Of a stretch of 8,424 nucleotides of DNA, positions 1 through 6,150 are shown piece by piece (the first letter of the stretch is position 1; each line of letters starts with the position of its first letter). Position numbers and translations under genes: made by a program. This stretch comes from Ignavibacteria bacterium UBA961. Its GTDB lineage: Bacteria; Bacteroidota; Ignavibacteria; Kapaibacteriales; UBA961. The notes under the pieces were generated by a model. It saw only the letters and a list, made by a program, of their open reading frames with translations. It was not told where the DNA came from and ran no database searches. The DNA lies in NCBI GenBank assembly GCA_002293005.1, contig DBCJ01000008.1, forward strand, positions 1 through 8,424. Reading direction: 5' to 3'.

Positions 1-2415
1 CGTTCCGCAGATATAATCATTCGCGGCTTCGATTTCTGCTTTGGTATAACCCAATGCCTTGAGCATATCAAAGGAATAATCATTTAATTGATCATCTGTA
101 AAGCCGAGTGACTTGCAGAATTCTTCACCGAAAGTCCATTTGTTGAATGCAAATTTCACATCAAACACATTATCCAGTTGACTATTTACTGCTTCAATCT
201 TCTCATCGGTAAAGCCTTTTTCTTTGAGACTTTGACGATTGATTGCAGGACATCCGACCAATGTGCCATGTCCTTTGCAGTATTTCTCGATATCATCAAT
301 TTGTGCTTCGGTATAACCCAAATTCACGAGTGCTTTATGCACGGATTGATTCACGATCTTGAAATATCCGCCACCGGACAATTTTTTGAATTTAACGATT
401 GCAAAATCCGGTTCGATACCTGTTGTATCACAATCCATCACAAGACCGATTGTACCGGTTGGTGCAATCACGGATACTTGAGCATTGCGATAGCCGAATT
501 CCTCGCCGAGTGCAAGGGCTTTATCCCAAGCTTGTTGGGCTGCAGTGATCAAATCTTCTGAAACGAATGTTGGATCAATTCCCATTGGGAAAATCGTGAG
601 GGCTTCATAATCTGCATTCGCTGAATTATATGCAGCCAAACGATGATTGCGAATTACGCGGAGCATATGATCTTTATTTGCTTCATAACGAGGGAATGGC
701 TTGACATCGCGCGCCATTTCAGCACTTGCTGCATAGGATTCACCGGTCATGATCGCAGTGATTGCACCGCACATTGCCAATGCCTCAGGTGAGTCATATG
801 GAATGCCATTGATCATGAGGATGGTGCCAAGATTTGCATAACCCAAACCAAGTGTACGGAAATCATAACTGCGTTGAGCAATATTCTTGGATGGGAAATG
901 TGCCATCAATACGGAAATCTCAAGGACGATTGTCCAAAGACGGGTCGCATGACGGAAATCATCAATACGGAATGCACCTTCTTCATTGATGAATGTGCCA
1001 AGATTCAAGCTTGCAAGATTGCATGCCGTATCATCGAGGAACATATATTCAGAACATGGGTTTGAGCCATTGATTCGACCATCAACCGGACATGTATGCC
1101 ACTCATTGATTGTGGTGTCATATTGCAATCCGGGATCAGCCGATTGCCATGCACTGAGATTGATTTTATTCCAAAGATGGCGTGCTTTCACGGTGCGTGC
1201 AATACCTTTGCTCGTGCGCCATGTAAGATTCCAATCTTCATCATTCTCGACTGCTTTCATGAAGGCATTTGTCACGCGGACTGAATTGTTTGAATTCTGT
1301 CCGCTGACAGTGACATATGCTTCTGATTCATAATGCGTGTCAAATGTCTCAAAATTGAGTGAGGTAAATCCTTGCTCAACAAGAGAAAGAACACGGAAAA
1401 TATAACTCATCGGAACACCGCGATGCAATGCATTTTGGATGAGTGTATTCAATTGATCATTGGTTTTGCGATCCGCGCCATTGGCAACCGCTTCTTCAAC
1501 GATGGCTTTCAAAAATGTGGACGACACTTTGGAGCCCGCAACGAGGGATGCTACTTTGTCCTCTTCACGAGCTTTCCATTCGATAAATTCCTCTATATCC
1601 GGGTGATCGATATCGACAATCACCATTTTGGCCGCACGCCTTGTAGTTCCTCCTGATTTGATTGCTCCGGCCGCCCTGTCGAAGATCTTGAGGAAACTCA
1701 TTAGACCGGAAGAGTTGCCTCCACCGGACAATTTCTCGCCCTTGCCACGAAGATTCGAAAAGTTCGAACCAGTGCCTGAGCCATATTTGAAGATACGAGC
1801 TTCACGAGTCACGAGATCGAAAATGCCGCCTTCATTCACCAAATCATCGCTGACTGATTGAATGAAGCATGCATGCGCCTGTGCACGTGAGTATGCATCT
1901 TGTGAAAGTGTCAATTTTCCGGACTTGGGGTCCACATAGTGATGACCCTGAGCGCTCCCGGTAATGCCATATGCGAAATGAAGACCTGTATTGAACCATT
2001 GCGGTGAATTCGGTGCAGACATTTGCTTGAGAAGCATATATGAAATCTCATCATAAAATGCTTCGGCATCTTTCTTGGAATCAAAATATCCGTGCTTCTC
2101 ACCCCAATATCTCCAGCATCCCGCCAAGCGATGAACAACTTGTTTGATGGATGATTCAGGACCGGTGACCTGCTCGCCATTTTCATTCAATTGCGGAGTT
2201 CCATCAGCGTTGAATTGAGGAACACCCGCTTTACGAAAATACTTTTGAGCCAGAATGTCGGTAGCCACTTGGGACCACTGAGCCGGGACTTCTATATTAT
2301 CCATCTGGAATACGGTAGAACCATCCGTATTGCGCAATACGGATGAACGCATGGTATATTCAACTTGGTCAAATGGACTCTGTCCCGCCTGGGTAAAGCG
2401 TCGCACTATATTCAT
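1..2415 (-). CDS. nrdJ: Adenosylcobalamin-dependent (class II) ribonucleotide reductase, 3' end missing
   Basis: Cytoplasmic enzyme that reduces ribonucleotides to deoxyribonucleotides; adenosylcobalamin cleavage generates the active-site thiyl radical. The frame is open for 805 codons from ATG (2415-2413) to the left edge, so the C-terminal part is outside the window. The N-terminus (residues 1-75, with PFDQVEYTMRSS and ATDILAQKYFRKAG) matches the long NrdJ type. Visible motifs: GSGTGSN at 212-218, SGGTTRRAAKM ending at 264, NPCSEY at 452-457, and the phosphate-binding APTGTIG at 651-657. By analogy with Thermotoga NrdJ, C454 is the thiyl cysteine (N452 and E456 flank it in the NxCxE pattern), and C183 (in ACFIQSV) and C465 form the reducing pair. 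The 11-residue gap between C454 and C465 fits the family. The stretch from about 690 to 805 has repeated helical LG(Y/F)T elements typical of long NrdJ proteins, which in related proteins are about 1200 aa. An SD-like AAGAGG lies just upstream and decides the start. No frameshift or missing key residue was seen in the part present. Confidence 0.97.
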   Translation of the reverse strand, partial: MNIVRRFTQAGQSPFDQVEYTMRSSVLRNTDGSTVFQMDNIEVPAQWSQVATDILAQKYFRKAGVPQFNADGTPQLNENGEQVTGPESSIKQVVHRLAGCWRYWGEKHGYFDSKKDAEAFYDEISYMLLKQMSAPNSPQWFNTGLHFAYGITGSAQGHHYVDPKSGKLTLSQDAYSRAQAHACFIQSVSDDLVNEGGIFDLVTREARIFKYGSGTGSNFSNLRGKGEKLSGGGNSSGLMSFLKIFDRAAGAIKSGGTTRRAAKMVIVDIDHPDIEEFIEWKAREEDKVASLVAGSKVSSTFLKAIVEEAVANGADRKTNDQLNTLIQNALHRGVPMSYIFRVLSLVEQGFTSLNFETFDTHYESEAYVTVSGQNSNNSVRVTNAFMKAVENDEDWNLTWRTSKGIARTVKARHLWNKINLSAWQSADPGLQYDTTINEWHTCPVDGRINGSNPCSEYMFLDDTACNLASLNLGTFINEEGAFRIDDFRHATRLWTIVLEISVLMAHFPSKNIAQRSYDFRTLGLGYANLGTILMINGIPYDSPEALAMCGAITAIMTGESYAASAEMARDVKPFPRYEANKDHMLRVIRNHRLAAYNSANADYEALTIFPMGIDPTFVSEDLITAAQQAWDKALALGEEFGYRNAQVSVIAPTGTIGLVMDCDTTGIEPDFAIVKFKKLSGGGYFKIVNQSVHKALVNLGYTEAQIDDIEKYCKGHGTLVGCPAINRQSLKEKGFTDEKIEAVNSQLDNVFDVKFAFNKWTFGEEFCKSLGFTDDQLNDYSFDMLKALGYTKAEIEAANDYICGT
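2322..2345. repeat. Perfect 24-bp palindrome within nrdJ codons 24-32
   Basis: The half-site CATCCGTATTGC is followed immediately by its exact reverse complement, with no spacer; the next bases outward do not pair. It covers the codons for S24 to G32, just after the start of nrdJ. In the mRNA it would form a 10-bp stem with a GCGC loop about 70 bases after the start codon. As DNA it would be a symmetric protein site. The match is seen directly; the function is unknown. Confidence 0.9.
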
Positions 2416-2421
2416 GTCAGT

Positions 2422-2428
2422 GCCTCTT
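2422..2428 (-). promoter_or_regulatory. Ribosome binding site of nrdJ
   Basis: On the minus strand AAGAGG (2428-2423) lies seven bases before the ATG at 2415-2413, a good purine-rich Shine-Dalgarno at normal spacing. It supports this ATG as the start, since the family's conserved N-terminus begins a few residues later. The GAGG can pair with a CCTC slightly upstream (2450-2447), so it may be partly masked in the transcript. Confidence 0.6.
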
Positions 2429-2450
2429 AAGAAAAAGGTGTTTTTTGAGG
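2423..2450 (-). promoter_or_regulatory. Possible weak hairpin masking the nrdJ ribosome binding site
   Basis: In the nrdJ leader, CCTC followed by an A-run (2450-2441) can pair with a T-run (2436-2432) and then with the GAGG of the Shine-Dalgarno (2426-2423), leaving a CACC loop and a five-base bulge. The stem is mostly A-U and therefore weak. The complementarity is visible in the sequence; a regulatory role is inference. Confidence 0.25.
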
Positions 2451-2460
2451 TAAATATGCT

Positions 2461-2488
2461 GCTTTCGGATTGGGGAAATCCGGAGAGC
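2461..2488. repeat. Imperfect inverted repeat (hairpin) in the nrdJ leader
   Basis: CGGATT and AATCCG are perfect 6-bp arms around a five-base loop. On the plus strand the stem extends outward through G-T wobbles and one bulge to GC/GC (GCTTT with GAGAGC). On the nrdJ (minus) transcript the outer part is weaker because the wobbles become C-A mismatches. It lies 46-73 bases before the nrdJ ATG. It has no T-run after it in the minus direction, so it does not look like an intrinsic terminator of nrdJ transcription. Confidence 0.4.
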
Positions 2489-2505
2489 AAATTAGCTGAA
2501 AAAAC

Positions 2506-2527
2506 TAGAATCACAAAATGGATTCTA
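2506..2527. promoter_or_regulatory. Perfect inverted repeat over the nrdJ promoter (operator candidate)
   Basis: TAGAATC (2506-2512) and GATTCTA (2521-2527) are perfect 7-bp inverted arms separated by eight bases. The right arm overlaps the candidate -10 element of the minus-strand promoter, and the left arm falls near the expected transcription start, a usual place for a repressor operator. It does not match the NrdR box or LexA consensus that I know, so the cognate protein is unknown. Confidence 0.4.
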
Positions 2528-2551
2528 TATGTTATCAAATAGAAATTTCAA
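2524..2551 (-). promoter_or_regulatory. Candidate nrdJ promoter
   Basis: On the minus strand TTGAAA (2551-2546) is followed after 16 bases by TATAGA (2529-2524), a fair sigma-70-like match. Transcription would begin near 2517 and leave a leader of about 100 bases. If the organism is a Bacteroidota member, its main sigma factor reads a different consensus (TTTG / TAnnTTTG), so this call is tentative. Confidence 0.35.
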
Positions 2552-2560
2552 ATACTTATT

Positions 2561-2580
2561 GCGGAATGGCGTATTCCCGC
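2561..2580. repeat. Short imperfect inverted repeat upstream of the nrdJ promoter
   Basis: GCGGAAT and ATTCCCGC face each other around a five-base centre (GGCGT), with one extra C in the right arm. It sits ten bases upstream of the candidate nrdJ -35 element, so it could be an activator or repressor site or a hairpin in an antisense transcript. No function can be assigned from sequence alone. Confidence 0.3.
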
Positions 2581-2763
2581 GAATTTCATCTTCGGTGATG
2601 TGCTGTGGGAGGCATAAACACCAAAATTTCCTCACCCGGTTCCAAGTGAATCGGATTAATTCAATCTTCCAAGAGGTAGATTTTTATCATTTGGGGGAGG
2701 CAATTTCTTTATGCTGCTTTGCCGTGATTCAAAACTACATTTTTGACTTACATGAACAATACT

Positions 2764-2772
2764 TGTGGAAAA
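2764..2772 (-). promoter_or_regulatory. DnaA-box-like 9-mer
   Basis: The minus strand reads TTTTCCACA, which fits the relaxed DnaA consensus TTWTNCACA. DnaA is known to control nrdAB in Escherichia coli, so a box in the nrdJ intergenic region is plausible. However, it is a single site about 350 bases from the nrdJ start, and a chance match in a region of this size is not very unlikely. Confidence 0.2.
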
Positions 2773-2797
2773 CTTTTGCGAATGTGAACAAGAATAT

Positions 2798-2825
2798 TTG
2801 ACTTGCTTGAAATTGTTGATTTTAT
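2798..2825 (+). promoter_or_regulatory. Candidate promoter for the 1051-aa protein gene
   Basis: TTGACT (2798-2803) is followed after 16 bases by TTTTAT (2820-2825). The -35 is good and the -10 is only moderate. It would give a leader of roughly 165 bases. T-rich stretches nearer the gene could instead hold a Bacteroidota-type promoter, but no clean TAnnTTTG was found. Confidence 0.25.
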
Positions 2826-2867
2826 GCGGGTTTCAGGGCTTTTATCATACAACTCACTGCATGATTT

Positions 2868-2896
2868 CGTGATAGGTTTTTGCGTGATATTTTTTG
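2868..2896 (+). repeat. Imperfect tandem repeat, two copies of about 15 bp
   Basis: CGTGATAGGTTTTTG (2868-2882) is followed directly by CGTGATATTTTTTG (2883-2896). The copies share CGTGATA and a T-run ending in G. They lie about 100-125 bases upstream of the rightward gene and could be a pair of same-phase protein sites or a small slippage duplication. Confidence 0.4.
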
Positions 2897-2994
2897 TTGA
2901 GTGACCATGGGAAATCTTCGATTGTTTTGTTCGTCTTTGGGGCGCGTTTTTCGTAGATTTACGCAAGAATTAATGGGTAATTTCAGGTTTACAC

Positions 2995-5900
2995 ATGTTT
3001 TATAGAATCAGTGTTTTTTCCATTATGCTTTGGGCATTGTTGGCTTGGGAATTTCCCATGCATGCTCAACAATTTGGAAAAAACAAGGTTCAATACAGGG
3101 ACTTTTCTTGGAAATTCATCAAGACAAAACATTTCGATGTGTACTTTCATGAGGAAGGGGAATATCTAGCTCGTTATGCGGGAATTCATGCCGAAAGAGC
3201 GCTTACTTCGATTCAAGACAGATTGAAATATTCCATCTCAAAAAGAATTTCTCTGATTGTTTATAATTCTCATAATGATTTTCAGCAAACGAATGTCGTT
3301 GGTGAGTTTATGCCCGAAGGTGTGGGTGGTGTCACTGAATTATTCAAGAATCGCGTGACGCTTCCATTTGAAGGTCGCTATGATCAATTCAGACATGTGA
3401 TACATCATGAACTTGTGCATGCAGTGATCAATGACATGTTTTATGGTGGTTCGGTGCAAAGCATGATTTCTAATAATATTCGTACTGAATTGCCTCTTTG
3501 GATGAATGAAGGCTTTGCCGAATATGAGGGGAATGGTGGTTATGACACAAAAACAGACATGTTCATGCGTGATATCGCATTGAGTGAGTATGTGAAGGGA
3601 TTTGATAATCTCACCGGATATTATGCATATCGTGGCGGACAAGCTTTCTATTGGTATGTGGCTGAAAAATATGGTGAAAGAAAAATCGGTGAATTGTTGA
3701 ATAGACTTCGTACTTCAGGCACTCTTGAAAATGCATTCAAGGGATCATTTGGTAAATCAGTTGAGGATTTCTCTGAGGAATGGGTCAGGGAAATGAAGAA
3801 AAAATATCTACCGGATCTTGAGAAGTTTGAGAATCTGGATGATATGGCCATTCGCATCACGAATCATAAAAAAGATCAGAGCTTTTATAATTCCTCACCC
3901 GCGCTCTCTCCATCGGGAGATACACTCGCTTTCATTTCCAATCGCGATGGACAATTCGGTGTTTTTCTTATGCAATTGAATGCGAAAGTCAAAGAACCAA
4001 TTGAATTGATTAGCAGTGGAAGAGCGGTGGATTTTGAGGAATTGAATATTCTCACACCGGGAATATCTTGGTCGCCAAATGGAAAAAAGATTGCGATCTC
4101 GGCGAAGTCAGGTGGTGAAGATGCACTCTATATTGTGGATGTGCAGTCCGGTGATTATGTAAAACATGAATTCGGCATCAAGACTGTTACTTCAGCTATT
4201 TGGTCTCCCGATGGGGCATCGATCGCCTTTGTGGGAAGTGTCGCCGAGCAAATGGACATCTGGATTTTTGATGTGAAAACAGGGAGCATTTCCCGTGTTA
4301 CAGATGATGTGTTTTCCGATTCACATCCTGTTTGGTCCCCTGACTCACGCATCATCTATTTTGTGTCTGATCGAGATGATTATGTGAATGGCTCATTTAA
4401 AGCTGAAGATTTCAATATGTGGAAACATAATGAACGAATATCGGATATCTATCAAATTGATATTGAAACTGGATTGATGGGTCGTTTGACATTTGATCCG
4501 ACTTCCGATAAAACTTCACTTGCAGTCACGAATAAGGGTGCTTCATTGGTATTTGTTTCCGACAATAATGGCATCGGAAATCTCTATGAATTACAACTCG
4601 AATCCGCGAAACTCATACCGCGCACGAATGCGCTCAATGGCATAACGCAATTGTCCATGAGCATGGATGGATCGACATTGGTATTCACCTCGCAAAACAA
4701 TGGTGGATATGATTTGTTTCAAATGCGCTATCCATTGGAGCGCAGAGCTTATGATTCACTCCCATTGACCAAATTCAAGATGTCCAAGAGAGAAGCTGGA
4801 ATAGGTGCAAATCCCAAAGAAGAAATCGTGCGATATTCTGAACCGCAAGAACTCAAAGGATATGGTCAGGGAATCGAGATCGAATTTTCCAGGCAGCAAC
4901 TCATTCAGCCGAATCAGGACATTGCACGATATCAACAAGATGAATTGCCTTCTCCAATACTTGGAATAGCAAGAGCTAAGATGGAGGAAGAAATCGCGGA
5001 TCCGATGAAAACTCCCGCGCAAGAGTATAAAATTGCTTTCTCGAATGATGTGATTTTGGCGAATGCGGGTGTAAATACATTCTGGGGTTATCAAGGCGTG
5101 GCACAAATGCTGTTCAGTGATTTGCTGGGTGATCATCAAATCTATGTGCAAGCCAATTTGTTCTTTGATATCAGAAATAGCAATTTCTTTTTTTCCTATT
5201 CATATCTCCCGAATATCATAGACTGGCAAATCACGGCAAATCATAATGTGGGATATGGTTTAGTGCGAAGCGACAATGCACCATATGATTATTTCTATCG
5301 TTTTAGAAATTATGGTATCGGTGGCATTGCATCATTGCCAACTTCTCGCTTCCGTCGCTTTGAGCTCGGCATGAATTATATGCATCTCACAAAAGAGAAT
5401 ATTGAATTTCCGCAAGAGCCGATAACATCGCGTGATATGATTGTTGGCAAAACAGGTATGGTGTATGACAATACATTGCCAGGATGGTATGGTCCAAATC
5501 GAGGAACGCGTTATTCGATGTCACTCCAAGCGGCACCAAAGCTACAAGAATCCGGATTGGGTCTTGCGGTGCTCGACATGGATTTCAGGCAGTATTTCAC
5601 ACTTACGGAAAATTTCCTCTTCCTTGCTTTGCGTGGTGCAGGTGGAATTGGTACGAGCACGAATCCTGATCAGCAATTCTTCTTTCTTGGTGGAACCGAT
5701 AATTGGATTAATCGCTCTTTTGCTCGAGGTACATTGCCATTCAGAAGTCCTGAAGATTTTGCATTTCTGAATTATGTGCTTCCGCTTCGTGGCTGGGATG
5801 TGAATGAGCGATTCGGAAGACAATATGTGATGATGAATGCGGAATTGCGTTTCCCTTTGTTTACGGCATTATTGGCAGGACCTGTTCCTGTATTATTCCA

Positions 5901-6150
5901 AGCATTTCAGGGTTCACTTTTCATGGATATTGGAACCGCATGGAGTGATACTGTTTCATGGAATCTTGCACAAAGCGGAGATTATGCGCGTTTTCGCTAT
6001 CCGGATTCGGGTGATTTGATGATGAGTATGGGTGTGGGCATTCGATCATTTCTCTTTGGATTACCCATTCGTCTTGACATTGCTTGGAGAAATGAACATC
6101 TCGGTTGGTCCGTACCACAATGGCTTGTATCACTCGGCGGTGATTTTTAA
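2995..6150 (+). CDS. Secreted gluzincin protease / TolB-like propeller / BamA-like barrel fusion protein
   Basis: A 1051-aa envelope protein with three visible parts. Residues 1-24 look like a signal peptide (hydrophobic core, then MHA before Q25). Residues about 30-285 form a peptidase MA-like gluzincin domain with HELVH at 138-142 and NEGFAEY at 171-177, where E172 is the expected third zinc ligand; the site looks intact. Residues about 295-580 hold five or six PD40/TolB-like propeller blades, with motifs such as LSPSGD (304-309), WSPNG (359-363), WSPDG (403-407), WSPD (447-450) and SMDG (556-559). After a polar linker, residues about 678-1051 resemble an Omp85/BamA surface-antigen barrel of the usual size, with LRGW at 931-934 (counterpart of the BamA loop-6 RGF motif), ELRFP following it, and a C-terminal Phe as in barrel sorting signals. 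No POTRA repeats were recognised. The propeller and protease are predicted to be periplasmic. The ATG at 2995 is preceded by a weak AGG seven bases upstream and leads directly into the signal peptide. Substrate and biological role are unknown; an outer-membrane assembly or quality-control role is only a hypothesis. Confidence 0.9.
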   Translation: MFYRISVFSIMLWALLAWEFPMHAQQFGKNKVQYRDFSWKFIKTKHFDVYFHEEGEYLARYAGIHAERALTSIQDRLKYSISKRISLIVYNSHNDFQQTNVVGEFMPEGVGGVTELFKNRVTLPFEGRYDQFRHVIHHELVHAVINDMFYGGSVQSMISNNIRTELPLWMNEGFAEYEGNGGYDTKTDMFMRDIALSEYVKGFDNLTGYYAYRGGQAFYWYVAEKYGERKIGELLNRLRTSGTLENAFKGSFGKSVEDFSEEWVREMKKKYLPDLEKFENLDDMAIRITNHKKDQSFYNSSPALSPSGDTLAFISNRDGQFGVFLMQLNAKVKEPIELISSGRAVDFEELNILTPGISWSPNGKKIAISAKSGGEDALYIVDVQSGDYVKHEFGIKTVTSAIWSPDGASIAFVGSVAEQMDIWIFDVKTGSISRVTDDVFSDSHPVWSPDSRIIYFVSDRDDYVNGSFKAEDFNMWKHNERISDIYQIDIETGLMGRLTFDPTSDKTSLAVTNKGASLVFVSDNNGIGNLYELQLESAKLIPRTNALNGITQLSMSMDGSTLVFTSQNNGGYDLFQMRYPLERRAYDSLPLTKFKMSKREAGIGANPKEEIVRYSEPQELKGYGQGIEIEFSRQQLIQPNQDIARYQQDELPSPILGIARAKMEEEIADPMKTPAQEYKIAFSNDVILANAGVNTFWGYQGVAQMLFSDLLGDHQIYVQANLFFDIRNSNFFFSYSYLPNIIDWQITANHNVGYGLVRSDNAPYDYFYRFRNYGIGGIASLPTSRFRRFELGMNYMHLTKENIEFPQEPITSRDMIVGKTGMVYDNTLPGWYGPNRGTRYSMSLQAAPKLQESGLGLAVLDMDFRQYFTLTENFLFLALRGAGGIGTSTNPDQQFFFLGGTDNWINRSFARGTLPFRSPEDFAFLNYVLPLRGWDVNERFGRQYVMMNAELRFPLFTALLAGPVPVLFQAFQGSLFMDIGTAWSDTVSWNLAQSGDYARFRYPDSGDLMMSMGVGIRSFLFGLPIRLDIAWRNEHLGWSVPQWLVSLGGDF
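6147..6150. other. Tail-to-tail overlap of two stop codons
   Basis: The rightward gene ends with TAA at 6148-6150 and the leftward CapA-like gene ends with TAA read from 6149-6147. The two stops interlock in the self-complementary TTAA. No spacer is left for an intrinsic terminator of either gene, and no hairpin followed by a T-run is evident at the junction. Confidence 0.9.

Larger units (their letters stand above)
2416..2994. other. Divergent intergenic region of 579 bp
   Basis: This gap separates the starts of nrdJ (leftward) and the protease/propeller/barrel gene (rightward), so it must hold both promoters. The open frames within it (for example 2529-2801 on plus and 2748-2966 on minus) encode peptides rich in Asn, Lys, Ser or Cys with no recognisable domain and no good ribosome site, so I do not call them genes. 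No tRNA T-arm and no B12-box (the GCCACTG or GACCTGCC elements of cobalamin riboswitches) is visible. The part nearest nrdJ carries hairpins and a dyad; the part nearest the rightward gene is T-rich, with a short tandem repeat. Confidence 0.7.

Noticed and set aside
178..561. 127-aa open frame on the plus strand opposite nrdJ
   Set aside because: It lies opposite strongly conserved NrdJ sequence, including the APTGTIG motif, and is a shadow of that gene.
1868..1879. Alternating GCATGCATGC run in nrdJ
   Set aside because: A short simple palindrome within conserved Ala-His-Ala-Cys codons, explained by the protein sequence.
2416..2760. Cobalamin riboswitch in the leader of B12-dependent nrdJ
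   Set aside because: The minus strand has a few GGTG-like words, but no B12-box (GACCTGCC) or GCCACTG element and no matching long-range pairing was seen.
2529..2801. Possible 90-aa gene on the plus strand between nrdJ and the fusion gene
   Set aside because: No recognisable domain and no good ribosome site. It overlaps the nrdJ promoter region, and the composition looks like random AT-rich sequence.
2748..2966. Possible 72-aa gene on the minus strand in the intergenic region
   Set aside because: Lys/Ser/Thr-rich peptide with no domain, no clear ribosome site, and it would cover the rightward promoter region.
2947..2974. GCGT...ACGC inverted words just before the fusion gene
   Set aside because: The arms are four bases with a long loop, so this is easily expected by chance and not a terminator or a convincing operator.
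4756..5151. 131-aa open frame on the minus strand inside the fusion gene
   Set aside because: It lies opposite the well-supported linker and barrel start of the 1051-aa protein and has no family features of its own.
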